Positions 8,707 to 19,389 of a DNA stretch of 64,000 bases are shown here, piece after piece. The notes beneath the pieces are model-generated. The model saw nothing but the letters and a program-made list of their open reading frames with translations. It searched no databases and was not told the DNA's origin. Origin of the DNA: Deinococcus sp. KSM4-11 (lineage in GTDB: Bacteria; Deinococcota; Deinococci; Deinococcales; Deinococcaceae). The stretch is from positions 124,001 through 188,000 of the forward strand of contig NZ_SSNX01000001.1 in NCBI RefSeq assembly GCF_004801415.1, written 5' to 3'. Position 1 is the stretch's first letter. Every line of letters begins with the position of its first letter. Made by a program: the position numbers and the translations under genes.

Positions 8707-8712
8707 TATGCT
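8707..8712 (+). promoter_or_regulatory. -10 box of leaderless mutM promoter
   Basis: TATGCT is six bases before ATG 8719. The base-for-base match to the pcp box on the opposite strand supports both as real promoters. Confidence 0.6.
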
Positions 8713-8718
8713 GCCCCC

Positions 8719-9552
8719 ATGCCGGAACTGCCGGAAGTCGAAACCACCCGCCGCAAGATTGAGCCGCTCATGCGTGGCTGCACCATCCTCCGTGTTGAGC
8801 ACGACGCGCCGCACAAGTACCGCGACACGCACCTCGCCGTGGGGCGGCGCGTGCAGGGACTGTCGCGCCGCGGCAAGTACCTGCTGCTGAACCTTGCCGC
8901 CGCCGACGCGGCCGACGGCGATCCGCATGACCTGGAGTTCATCGTGCACCTGGGCATGACCGGCGGCTTCCGGCTGGAGCCCGGCAAGCACACCCGCGTA
9001 ACCGTGGAAACCGACGCCGGCCTGCTGCACTTCGACGATGCCCGGCGCTTCGGGAAGATGGCCGTCGTGCGGCCCGGTGACTACGCGGGCATGCCGACCC
9101 TGGCGGCCATGGGCCCGGAGCCCCTCTCGGATGAGTTCCGCAAGAAGGATTTCATCGCGCTGGCACGTGAGGCGGGAGCCGTGAAACCCTGGCTGCTGTC
9201 GCAGAAACCCGTCAGCGGCGTGGGCAACATCTACGCCGATGAGGCGCTGTGGGAGGCGCGGATTCATCCTGCCCAGACTCGCCTGACTCCTGCCGAGGCC
9301 AGACGCCTGTACCACGCGGTCCGCGACGTGATGGGCCGGGCGGTGGAGGCCGGGGGCAGCTCGCTGGGCAACGGGGTGGGCAACTACCGCCAGCACGACG
9401 GCGCTCCCGGCGCGTACCAGCACGAGCACCACGCCTACGGCCAGGACGGTCGGCCCTGCCCCCGCTGCGGCACGGAGATCGTCAAGACCGTGCTCGCCCA
9501 GCGCGGCACGCACTACTGCCCGACATGCCAGGTGCTGAGGAGCAGGTCGTGA
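8719..9552 (+). CDS. mutM: formamidopyrimidine-DNA glycosylase
   Basis: Bifunctional base-excision enzyme that removes 8-oxoguanine and FaPy lesions and cleaves the abasic site. The 277-residue product begins [10 protein letters not shown], where Pro2 is the Schiff-base nucleophile and Glu3 the acid. [10 protein letters not shown] carries the helix-two-turn-helix region, and the C-terminal zinc finger is CPRCG...HYCPTCQ. All key residues are present. pdxH starts inside its stop codon, so the two are co-transcribed. Confidence 0.95.
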   Translation: MPELPEVETTRRKIEPLMRGCTILRVEHDAPHKYRDTHLAVGRRVQGLSRRGKYLLLNLAAADAADGDPHDLEFIVHLGMTGGFRLEPGKHTRVTVETDAGLLHFDDARRFGKMAVVRPGDYAGMPTLAAMGPEPLSDEFRKKDFIALAREAGAVKPWLLSQKPVSGVGNIYADEALWEARIHPAQTRLTPAEARRLYHAVRDVMGRAVEAGGSSLGNGVGNYRQHDGAPGAYQHEHHAYGQDGRPCPRCGTEIVKTVLAQRGTHYCPTCQVLRSRS

Positions 9553-10193
9553 CGGATCTGACCTCCATGCGCGTCTCGTACACCCGCGACGAACTGCGTC
9601 GCGCCGACCTGAAGGCCGATCCGCTGGCGCAGTTCCAGGGCTGGCTGGACGAGGCCCTGCGCGAGAAGGTGCCCGAACCGTACGCCCTGCACCTCGCCAC
9701 GGCGGACGCCTCGGGCCGGCCCTCGGTGCGCACGGTGCTGCTGCGCGGCGCGACCCCGGACGGCCTGACTTTCTACACGAACTTCGAGTCCTACAAGGGC
9801 CGGGACTTGTCGCAGAACCCGCAGGCGGAGATGCTGTTCTACTGGGCGGCGCTGGAACGGCAGGTGCGCGCCTCCGGTCCGGTGACCCGCGTGCCTGACG
9901 CCGAGGCCGACGCGTACTTCCATGTCCGGCCGCGCGACTCGCAACTGGCCGCGCACGCCAGCGACCCGCAGAGCGCCCCGATTGTCGACCGCAGGGCGCT
10001 GGAGGAGAAGTTCACCGCGCTCGAGGGGATCTACCCGGCGGGGACGGTCATTCCGCGCCCGGCCTTCTGGGGCGGCTACCGCCTGGACGTGCAGGAGTGG
10101 GAATTCTGGCAGGGCCGCGAGGGCCGCCTGCACGACCGCTTCCGCTACGCCCGGCAGGGTACGGACTGGCAGATCGACCGCCTGATGCCCTGA
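9549..10193 (+). CDS. pdxH: pyridoxamine 5'-phosphate oxidase
   Basis: FMN enzyme that oxidises PNP or PMP to pyridoxal phosphate. The 214-residue product has the FMN-binding run [20 protein letters not shown], then [24 protein letters not shown], and the closing [14 protein letters not shown] with the phosphate-binding arginines. The start is GTG 9549, overlapping the mutM stop (GTGA). The longer open frame upstream is mutM read in another frame. Confidence 0.93.
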   Translation: MTDLTSMRVSYTRDELRRADLKADPLAQFQGWLDEALREKVPEPYALHLATADASGRPSVRTVLLRGATPDGLTFYTNFESYKGRDLSQNPQAEMLFYWAALERQVRASGPVTRVPDAEADAYFHVRPRDSQLAAHASDPQSAPIVDRRALEEKFTALEGIYPAGTVIPRPAFWGGYRLDVQEWEFWQGREGRLHDRFRYARQGTDWQIDRLMP

Positions 10194-10274
10194 ACCCTGT
10201 TCCCCACCCAGGCACCAGGTCGATGTACGCGCACCCGACATTCGCCCACGCCATTCAGTGCCATCCTGCCCCCT

Positions 10275-10691
10275 GTGAGTAACCACTACACCGCAGAAGC
10301 AACCGCCACCGGTGGCCGGGCCGGCCATTCCAGAAGCAGCGATGGCCGTCTGGACGTGCCCCTCAGCGTGCCCGCCGGCATGGGGGGCGACGACGGCCCC
10401 GGCACCAACCCCGAGCAGCTCTTCGCGGCTGGGTACGCCGCCTGCTTCCAGGGCGCGTTGGGTGTGATCGCGCGCCGCCAGAAGCTCGAGCTGTCGGCCG
10501 ACTCGACCATCACTGCCCGCGTGGGGTTGCAGCGTAGCGGCCTGGCCTTCGGGATGGACGTGGAACTGGAAGGCCACTTCCCCGGCCTGACCCCCGAGCA
10601 GGGCCTGGAACTCATGCACGCGGCGCATCAGGTCTGCCCGTACTCGGTCGCCACGCGCGGCAACGTGGACGTGCGCCTCCGCGCAGTCTGA
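10275..10691 (+). CDS. Ohr/OsmC-family organic hydroperoxide reductase
   Basis: A 138-residue thiol peroxidase that reduces organic hydroperoxides at the expense of lipoylated proteins in characterised Ohr enzymes. The two reactive cysteines are in AACFQGAL (about residue 57) and HQVCPYS (about residue 121), and the N-terminal arginine-glycine segment TGGRAGHS is typical of Ohr rather than OsmC. The start is GTG 10275. No MarR-type OhrR gene is adjacent. Confidence 0.88.
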   Translation: MSNHYTAEATATGGRAGHSRSSDGRLDVPLSVPAGMGGDDGPGTNPEQLFAAGYAACFQGALGVIARRQKLELSADSTITARVGLQRSGLAFGMDVELEGHFPGLTPEQGLELMHAAHQVCPYSVATRGNVDVRLRAV

Positions 10692-10740
10692 TCGCCCGTA
10701 TCCGTGCGGGTGGAAGGATGCTTCCCCGCGCGGCTGCGCC

Positions 10741-12237
10741 TCAGGTGCCGGGACTGCCCGCCACGTCGCGGGCATCCAGGGCAAATTCGGACAGGTCATC
10801 ACCCAGGAGATCTGCCCGCTCCTGCGCCGTGAGAGCCACCATCACGCGCCTCAGCACCACATCCACCGCCTGATCCGCGCTCTCGTCCAGGGTCAGGCCG
10901 TCGAGCAGCGGCACGTCCTGCTTGCGGGCCACGTCCTCGAGTTCCTCCTGCATCATGCGGATCTCGCGGAAGTACTTCATGTAGCGGTGCATGGGGCGGC
11001 TCGCGGCCGTTTCCTCGTCGCGGGACTGGAAGTGCCGGCGGTGTTCCTGCTCGTCGGGCAGGCTGACCAGCATGGGCACCACCAGCGCGCCTGCGAAGGC
11101 CTCGGCCCGCAGGTAGCCGGGCACCAGATGGACGCCCTCCAGCACCAGCGAACTGCCCTCCTGCACGCTGCGCTGCACCACGGCCTGCAGGCCGACGCTG
11201 ACCTGCTGCACCTGATCCCGGAACCCGGCCAGCAGGGCCGCCCGGCCCGGCTGCTCCGGACGGTCCGCGCCGGGCGGCACCAGGGCCTCCCACGCGCTGA
11301 AGGTGCTGGCATGCAGGGTGGGCAGCAGGGCGGGGGACACCATGGCGCGCATGACCTCGCGGATGGAATCGGTGCTGACCACGCGGGCGATTCCCAGGCG
11401 GTAGGCGATCTCGGCGGCCAGGAAGCTCTTGCCGGTGCCACTCACGCCCCCCAGCAGCACGATCACCGGGCGTGGCGGGCGGCGGATCACGCGCAGCAGT
11501 CGGTAGCGGGCGCTGACATCTGGGCCGACCTCGTCCCTCAGGAGCCGCTCGACCTTCTCACGGATGACGTGGCTGCGAACCACCCGGTCCTCCGAGCCGC
11601 GCAGGTCGCGTTGCGTGACGCGCGCCACCCGGCGCGCCACGTCCGGGGCCACCCCGGCGGCCAGCATGGACTGCACCAGGAGACCCTTCGAGAAGGGCGC
11701 CGGGGCGGAACTCCCGCTGCCCTGCACACCCAGTTTCCCGCGGTTGCGGCGCAGGTACCGGTAAGTCTGGCGCAGATGCTCGCCGTAGGTGGCTTCCAGC
11801 ACCTCCTCGGTGCGGTTGTCGATCTCCTCGGCGCTGAGGGTTCGCACGCCCGCCCGGCGCAGCTGCACGTCCACGGCGCTCGCGGTCGCGTAGGCCTCCC
11901 GGCCAGTCAGTCCGGCGTCTTCCAGCGTGCGGGCCAGGACGCCCCGGCTGAACGGCAGGTGGCCTTTTTTCGCGGTGACCAGGATGTCCACGAAGGCTGG
12001 GGTCTGCCGCGCGGCCTCGGCGGCCACGGTGTCGCCGCATACGCTCTGGGCCACCTCGACCATCAGGGCCTGAAGTTCGTCGGGCGACACCAGCGTGCGG
12101 CGCGCCAGGCGCAGCTGCTGCTCCACGCGCCGCGCTGCCGCCGCCGCCTCGCCCGTGGGGGCGCCGGCGTTGACCAGCGATTCCACGACCAGTCCGCGGC
12201 TGAACGGGAAGGCGTGGCGGGTCGTGCCGATGCGCAA
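10741..12237 (-). CDS. 2-phosphoglycerate kinase-like protein with three ATP-cone-like repeats
   Basis: A 498-residue protein. Three N-terminal repeats share the pattern PFS(R/K)G-(V/L)-x5-L-x2-AG, at about residues 11-25, 94-108 and 181-195, each followed by a helical segment as in ATP-cone nucleotide-sensing domains. A P-loop kinase domain follows: GGVSGTGKSF (about residue 264), then VVSTDSIREVMR and VLEGVHLVPGYL. This is the architecture of archaeal 2-phosphoglycerate kinase, which makes 2,3-bisphosphoglycerate. Whether this protein uses 2-phosphoglycerate is not shown. TTG 12237 is the only upstream start available in frame. Confidence 0.75.
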   Translation of the reverse strand: MRIGTTRHAFPFSRGLVVESLVNAGAPTGEAAAAARRVEQQLRLARRTLVSPDELQALMVEVAQSVCGDTVAAEAARQTPAFVDILVTAKKGHLPFSRGVLARTLEDAGLTGREAYATASAVDVQLRRAGVRTLSAEEIDNRTEEVLEATYGEHLRQTYRYLRRNRGKLGVQGSGSSAPAPFSKGLLVQSMLAAGVAPDVARRVARVTQRDLRGSEDRVVRSHVIREKVERLLRDEVGPDVSARYRLLRVIRRPPRPVIVLLGGVSGTGKSFLAAEIAYRLGIARVVSTDSIREVMRAMVSPALLPTLHASTFSAWEALVPPGADRPEQPGRAALLAGFRDQVQQVSVGLQAVVQRSVQEGSSLVLEGVHLVPGYLRAEAFAGALVVPMLVSLPDEQEHRRHFQSRDEETAASRPMHRYMKYFREIRMMQEELEDVARKQDVPLLDGLTLDESADQAVDVVLRRVMVALTAQERADLLGDDLSEFALDARDVAGSPGT

Positions 12238-12368
12238 GTCAGGCTGGGTGATGGCCGGTGACCTCCAGGGTGGGATGAAACGGCGGACGCGTCCCTCGGG
12301 GGCAGTCTACCCTCCAGGGCTGACAGAACCCTGTCGGGAGCGACGTTTGCCCTGCACCTGACCGGGGA

Positions 12369-12986
12369 TCAGCGGCGCGCGGTCTCGCGGCTTACGGCCC
12401 CGTCCAGCAGCAGGTTCAGCGCAAGCCGCATCTCTTCTTTCAGCGGACGGTCTGTGCCGTAGGCCGCCCAGCGCAGCGCGACCATCAGGTAGGTGTCGGC
12501 GATCAGGTTGCTGATGCGTTGCAGGCTCAGGTCGGTTCTCAGCTGGCCGCCCTGGTGCAGGGGCGTGAGGATCATCTCGATCACCTTGCTCAGCGGCAGC
12601 GCCTGGTACGCCGTGCGGGCGCGTTCCGGGTTGGGGTTCAGCACCTCGTAGGCCAGCGGGGGGAACAGGTCGCGCTCGCTGGTGTTGTGATCGGCCAGGC
12701 GATCCCACACCTCGTACAGCACGCTCAGCGGCGCGACGCCCGCCTGAAGGCGCTCGGAGGCGTGGTCGCGCAGGCGATCCATGACCTCGCTGCCGTAATC
12801 GAGCAGCACCGCTTCCTTGTAGGGGTAGTAGTTGAAGAACGTCCCCCTGGACACGTTGCTGGCGCGGGCGATGTCGGTCGCGGTGGTCGCCTGGAAGCCG
12901 CCGCGCTTGAACAGCTCGATGGCCACGCCGTAGATCCGGGCCCGGCGTCGTTCCTTCTGGCGTTCGCGCAGCGAGGTGGAATCCAT
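12369..12986 (-). CDS. TetR-family transcriptional regulator
   Basis: A 205-residue repressor-type regulator. The N-terminal helix-turn-helix is clear: IYGVAIELFKRGGFQATTATDIARASNVSRGTFFNYYPYKEAVL (written here as its family pattern, about residues 18-61). The C-terminal half is the variable ligand and dimer domain. ATG 12986 is preferred over 12995 because TATAGT on the minus strand lies nine bases before it. It is divergent from ppgK, with about 120 bp between the two starts. Its effector is unknown. Confidence 0.88.
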   Translation of the reverse strand: MDSTSLRERQKERRRARIYGVAIELFKRGGFQATTATDIARASNVSRGTFFNYYPYKEAVLLDYGSEVMDRLRDHASERLQAGVAPLSVLYEVWDRLADHNTSERDLFPPLAYEVLNPNPERARTAYQALPLSKVIEMILTPLHQGGQLRTDLSLQRISNLIADTYLMVALRWAAYGTDRPLKEEMRLALNLLLDGAVSRETARR

Positions 12987-13095
12987 TGCCCTCACACTAT
13001 ACCGAAGGGTTCAAAATTGCACCACGTCCAACAAAGATCCGGTCAACCGGGCCGTGCCATGAAGACGCCCTGACATTCCCCCCGCCCGCGTGCTT

Positions 13096-13101
13096 TAGGC
13101 T
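13096..13101 (+). promoter_or_regulatory. -10 box of leaderless ppgK promoter
   Basis: TAGGCT is six bases before ATG 13108, with no Shine-Dalgarno. Confidence 0.55.
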
Positions 13102-13107
13102 GGGTTC

Positions 13108-14004
13108 ATGAGCGTGATCCTCGGCATCGACATCGGCGGCAGTGGCATCAAGGGCGCACCCGTGGACACCACCACCGGAGCGCTGCTGGCCGAGCGTGTC
13201 CGCATCCCCACCCCCGAGGGCGCGCGGCCCGAGGACGTCCGGGACGTCGTGCGGCAGCTCGTCGAGCACTTCGCCCTGCCCGGCGCGGTCGGCGTGACCT
13301 TCCCCGGCATCGTGCAGCACGGGCATACCCTGAGCGCCGCGAACGTCGACAAGGGCTGGATCGGCCTGGACGCCGACACCCTGTTCACCGACGCCACCGG
13401 CCATGACGTCCACCTGATCAACGACGCCGACGCCGCCGGCGTGGCCGAGGCGAAATTCGGCGCGGGGGCCGGCGTCCACGGCACGGTCATGGTGCTGACC
13501 TTCGGCACCGGGATCGGCAGCGCCCTGATCCTGAACGGCACCCTGATCCCCAACACCGAACTCGGGCACCTGTGGCTGCGCGACAGGCACGCCGAGACCT
13601 GGGCATCGGACCGGGCCCGCGAGATCGACGACCTGAACTGGAAGCAGTGGAGCAAGCGGGTCAGCACCTACCTGCAGCACCTGGAACTGCTGTTCAGCCC
13701 GGACCTGTTCATCATCGGCGGAGGCGTCAGCAAACGCCCGGAGAAATGGCTGCCGCACCTGCAGCTGGCCCGCAGCAAGGCGGTGCCCGCCCAGCTTCAG
13801 AACGAGGCCGGGATTGTGGGTGCCGCCATGATGGCCGCGCAGGATCGCGTCCGGGTGCCTCGCCCCGCCGGCCCGGTGGTCGGGCAGGCCACGGTGCCCC
13901 GCAAGCTGAAGGCCGATCCGATCCAGCCCCCCAAGAAGGCCGCCGTAAAGAAGGCCACGGCGAAGAAGGCGCCCGCCCGGATCGCACCCAAGGCGAAGAA
14001 GTAG
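13108..14004 (+). CDS. ppgK: polyphosphate glucokinase with lysine-rich tail
   Basis: ROK-family kinase that phosphorylates glucose with inorganic polyphosphate and often ATP. Motifs are [11 protein letters not shown] (phosphate 1), [14 protein letters not shown] with the catalytic aspartate, [11 protein letters not shown] (phosphate 2) and [14 protein letters not shown]. The last 30 or so residues form a Lys/Ala/Pro-rich tail ([19 protein letters not shown]) like histone H1 or HU tails, outside the usual 250-residue fold. Such a basic tail could bind polyphosphate or nucleic acid; this is inference. Confidence 0.92.
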   Translation: MSVILGIDIGGSGIKGAPVDTTTGALLAERVRIPTPEGARPEDVRDVVRQLVEHFALPGAVGVTFPGIVQHGHTLSAANVDKGWIGLDADTLFTDATGHDVHLINDADAAGVAEAKFGAGAGVHGTVMVLTFGTGIGSALILNGTLIPNTELGHLWLRDRHAETWASDRAREIDDLNWKQWSKRVSTYLQHLELLFSPDLFIIGGGVSKRPEKWLPHLQLARSKAVPAQLQNEAGIVGAAMMAAQDRVRVPRPAGPVVGQATVPRKLKADPIQPPKKAAVKKATAKKAPARIAPKAKK

Positions 14005-14033
14005 ACCGGCGGGCGGCTGCCGGCGCCGTGCCC

Positions 14034-14039
14034 TAGCAT
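14034..14039 (+). promoter_or_regulatory. -10 box of leaderless promoter for MqnX-like deaminase gene
   Basis: TAGCAT is six bases before ATG 14046. Confidence 0.55.
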
Positions 14040-14045
14040 GCCGGC

Positions 14046-15209
14046 ATGACCGTGCCCGCCGAGCCCTTCACGCCCCGCCTCCTCACCTGTGACGTGCTGT
14101 ACACCGGCATGGGCGGCGGTCATGCACCGGGCGGCGTGGTCGTGGTGGGGGAGACCATCGCCGCCACCGGGAGGCCGGACGACCTGCGCCGCGCCTACCC
14201 GCACGCCCGCGAGGAGAACGTGGGCGGCATCATCGCCCCGCCGCCGGTGAACGCGCACACCCACCTGGATATGAGCGCCTACGAATTCCAGGCACTGCCG
14301 TACTTCCGCTGGCTGCCGGAGGTCGTGGTGGCGCAGCGCGACCTGCGTGGCGTGGCCGGGGCGCAGGCTGGAGCGGACACGCTGGCGCGGCTCGGCGCGG
14401 GCGGTGTGGGCGACATCGTGTGGGCACCGGACGTGATGGACACCCTGCTGGCCCGCGCGGATCTGAGCGGCGTGCTGTACTTCGAGGTGCTGGGCGCGTT
14501 TCCCGAACAGGCCCCGGAGCGCTTCGCGGCCCTGCGGGAACGGATTGAGGGCTGGCGCGCGCGCGGGTTGCCGGAGGGCCTGCGTCTGGGAATCACGCCC
14601 CACACGCCCTTCACGGTCAGCCACCGGCTGATGCGGCTCGTCGCGGAGTACGCGCAGGGCGAGGGCCTCCCGCTGCAGATTCACGTGGCCGAGCACCCCA
14701 GCGAACCCGAACTGTTCGCCACGGGTGGCGGGCCGCTGTGGGAGCACCGTCTGAAGCCATTCACGCCCGCGACCTTCGCCGAGGTCATCGGCCGCGACCC
14801 GGAACCCGGCCAGACGCCGGTGCGCTACCTGGACGAGCTCGGCGTCCTCGACCGGCAGCCCACCCTGATCCATATGGTGAACGTCACGCCGGACGACATC
14901 GCCCGCGTGGGCCGCGCCGGCTGCGCGGTGGTGACCTGCCCGCGCAGCAACCGCCACCTGGACTGCGGCGTCTTTCCGTGGACGGCCTTCGCGGCGGCCG
15001 GCGTGGAAGTCGCGATCGGCACGGATTCGGTGGCCAGCGGGGGCTCCCTGGACGTGAGGGACGACGTGGCCTTTGCCCGCACGCTGTACCCCGATCTCGA
15101 TCCGCGCGTGTTGGTGCGCGCCGCCGTGAAGGGCGGCCACCGGGTGCTGGGCAGCCGAGCGCCGTTCATCCGGCGGGGGGAGGCGTGGAGCGACGCCTAC
15201 CGGTGGTGA
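14046..15209 (+). CDS. mqnX: amidohydrolase, probable 6-aminodeoxyfutalosine deaminase
   Basis: A 387-residue metal-dependent deaminase of the COG0402 group. Zinc ligands are in APPPVNAHTHLDM (HxH), IHVAEHPSE, the later IHMVNVT histidine, and IGTDSVASGGSLD (aspartate). Deinococcus makes menaquinone by the futalosine route, and a D. radiodurans member of this group is reported to deaminate 6-aminodeoxyfutalosine, so that role is the best guess. Other COG0402 deaminases act on guanine, SAH or cytosine, so the substrate remains an inference. Confidence 0.75.
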   Translation: MTVPAEPFTPRLLTCDVLYTGMGGGHAPGGVVVVGETIAATGRPDDLRRAYPHAREENVGGIIAPPPVNAHTHLDMSAYEFQALPYFRWLPEVVVAQRDLRGVAGAQAGADTLARLGAGGVGDIVWAPDVMDTLLARADLSGVLYFEVLGAFPEQAPERFAALRERIEGWRARGLPEGLRLGITPHTPFTVSHRLMRLVAEYAQGEGLPLQIHVAEHPSEPELFATGGGPLWEHRLKPFTPATFAEVIGRDPEPGQTPVRYLDELGVLDRQPTLIHMVNVTPDDIARVGRAGCAVVTCPRSNRHLDCGVFPWTAFAAAGVEVAIGTDSVASGGSLDVRDDVAFARTLYPDLDPRVLVRAAVKGGHRVLGSRAPFIRRGEAWSDAYRW

Positions 15210-15279
15210 TCGGGCGCCTTTCTAATGAAGGCAGGCCCATCCCCGGTGCTGTGAGTGGGCCTGAACTGCGCGGCCGGGA

Positions 15280-15837
15280 TCAGGTGGTTGTCGGCCACTC
15301 GCGGGAATGCACGGCGTCCGCGCCGAGGTCACGGCGGCGGGCCAGCACGGTCAGGAACGCCAGGGCTGACAACCCGCTCACGGCCAGCGGAGCCAGCACC
15401 GGGATGTTCGAGCGGAACGGCCCGCCGCCGGGAGGGCCGCCCTGGGGGCCACCGGCCGGAGCGCCTGCGGGTGCCGCCGGCTCGGAGGGGGTTGCACCAG
15501 CCACTGTGCCTGTGGTCGTGACCTGGGCCTGCCGCGCGGCGAACTTCGCGGCGTCCTCCCTACGCGTCTCGCTGTGCTCGAACACGCCGACGACCCCCAC
15601 GACGGCCAGCAGGGGCAGAACGATCAGGGTGGTGGTGCGCACGGCCGCGGCGCGCACGAAGCCCAGCAGCGTGAAAATCAGGCCCGCGATGGTGGCGACG
15701 AAGCCGATGATCTGTGTGCCCTTCTCGTAATGCTGGTAGCCGATGAGTTCATAGAGCACACCGGCGAAGGCCAGCGCGCAGCCAGCCAGGACCAGTTCCG
15801 GGAAGCTCGTTCGGGCCAGACGTTCCAGGGCGTTCAT
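15280..15837 (-). CDS. membrane protein of unknown function
   Basis: A 185-residue protein with three hydrophobic segments at the start (about residues 12-30, 42-60 and 67-84), a Pro/Gly/Ala-rich loop with GGPQGGPPGGGP (about residues 118-142), and a fourth helix near residue 150 followed by an Arg-rich end. No family recognised. The Pro/Gly loop probably lies on one side of the membrane as a flexible linker. It converges with the deaminase gene; AGGCCCA (15233-15239) and TGGGCCT (15256-15262) can pair in the gap as a weak shared terminator. Confidence 0.65.
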   Translation of the reverse strand: MNALERLARTSFPELVLAGCALAFAGVLYELIGYQHYEKGTQIIGFVATIAGLIFTLLGFVRAAAVRTTTLIVLPLLAVVGVVGVFEHSETRREDAAKFAARQAQVTTTGTVAGATPSEPAAPAGAPAGGPQGGPPGGGPFRSNIPVLAPLAVSGLSALAFLTVLARRRDLGADAVHSREWPTTT

Positions 15838-15893
15838 GCCCAGAGGCTGACAGGGGCGTGTTAAGAACCCGTGTAGTCCGGCATCGTGGGAGG

Positions 15894-16367
15894 TCAGGGG
15901 GTCTGGCTGGTGATTGCGTCACACGTGCCGGTGGCCACGACCTTCCCGGCCCGCTCGTAGGTGAGGACGCCGCGCAGCGGGCTGGCCACCGCGCTCTCGA
16001 CGCGGCAGGTGTAGCTGACGCCCTCCGATTCGCCCACCCAGCGGAAGCGGGCCACACGGGTCGAGGGCGTATAGTCCGCGACTGCGAAACCGGCCTGGCT
16101 GTTCTCGAAGGCGTTGATCTGGTCGCGGGCGTTCACGCTGCCGCTGCCGTTCGGGACGCCCACCAGATCCTTGATGGACACCGTGCTGGTGACGGCGCGG
16201 CCATCGACCAGCCCGCTGACCGTCCACGTCTGTCCCACCGTCAGCGGACCTGCCCGGCGGGGCGAGGGGCCATTCGCGTCACGTTCGGCGAGCATGGAGT
16301 ACAGGGGGGCGCAGGCGCCCAGGAGCGGCAGGGTCAGGACCAGGGGCAGCAGGGCAGGGGAGCGCAT
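15894..16367 (-). CDS. secreted lipoprotein of unknown function
   Basis: A 157-residue lipoprotein. The signal sequence ends in LPLLGAC, with the lipidated cysteine at about residue 19. The mature part is beta-rich (LTVGQTWTVSGLVDGRAV and similar) and contains two further cysteines. ATG 16367 is chosen over 16433 because it starts the signal peptide and is six bases after a minus-strand TATGCT (16374-16379). No family recognised. Confidence 0.75.
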   Translation of the reverse strand: MRSPALLPLVLTLPLLGACAPLYSMLAERDANGPSPRRAGPLTVGQTWTVSGLVDGRAVTSTVSIKDLVGVPNGSGSVNARDQINAFENSQAGFAVADYTPSTRVARFRWVGESEGVSYTCRVESAVASPLRGVLTYERAGKVVATGTCDAITSQTP

Positions 16368-16373
16368 GGAGGC

Positions 16374-16379
16374 AGCATA
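16374..16379 (-). promoter_or_regulatory. -10 box of leaderless lipoprotein promoter
   Basis: Minus-strand TATGCT six bases before ATG 16367. Confidence 0.55.
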
Positions 16380-16523
16380 CGGGCCGCAGATGAGCGGGCA
16401 CACATGATCCGCCGCGCCTGTGAAGGACGGCATCGGTCTTCACATTCAGCCTGAGTCTGGGCCGCTCAGGTTGCCTTCGCCCCTCTCACTGAAGTCGTGA
16501 GGTTCCAGTCAGGGTCAGGGCGG

Positions 16524-16529
16524 TATACT
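16524..16529 (+). promoter_or_regulatory. -10 box of secA promoter
   Basis: A consensus TATACT eight bases before ATG 16538; no Shine-Dalgarno lies between. Confidence 0.6.
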
Positions 16530-16537
16530 CGCGTGTC

Positions 16538-19147
<2,610 letters not shown>

Positions 19148-19161
19148 GCGTCACCTGACTC

Positions 19162-19199
19162 CAGCGGGGCGGCCAGTGGATTCGGCCGCCCCGCTGCTT
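19162..19199 (+). terminator. secA terminator
   Basis: A perfect 13-bp stem (CAGCGGGGCGGCC at 19162-19174 with its complement at 19184-19196) and 9-nt loop, followed by a short CTTTG, begins 15 bases after the secA stop. Confidence 0.8.
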
Positions 19200-19389
19200 T
19201 GTCCGCCCCAATGAAGTCGTCTACAGAACCAGCGACAACTGAACCCTGCCCTGTACCCAGCAGCCGACTCTGTGTTCAGGGCCGTGTCAGAACCGCCCCG
19301 TCACCTCAGTCAGCGCCATAGATGCTTCGCGCAAGTTGTGCGGCCAGTCGGGAGTCGGACGGGATGGGGGCCAATCCAGCGTCGCCTCG

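Noticed and set aside
15233..15262. Strong terminator between the deaminase and the convergent membrane gene
   Set aside because: The stem is only 7 bp with a 16-nt loop and no T-run; kept only as a remark under the neighbouring gene.
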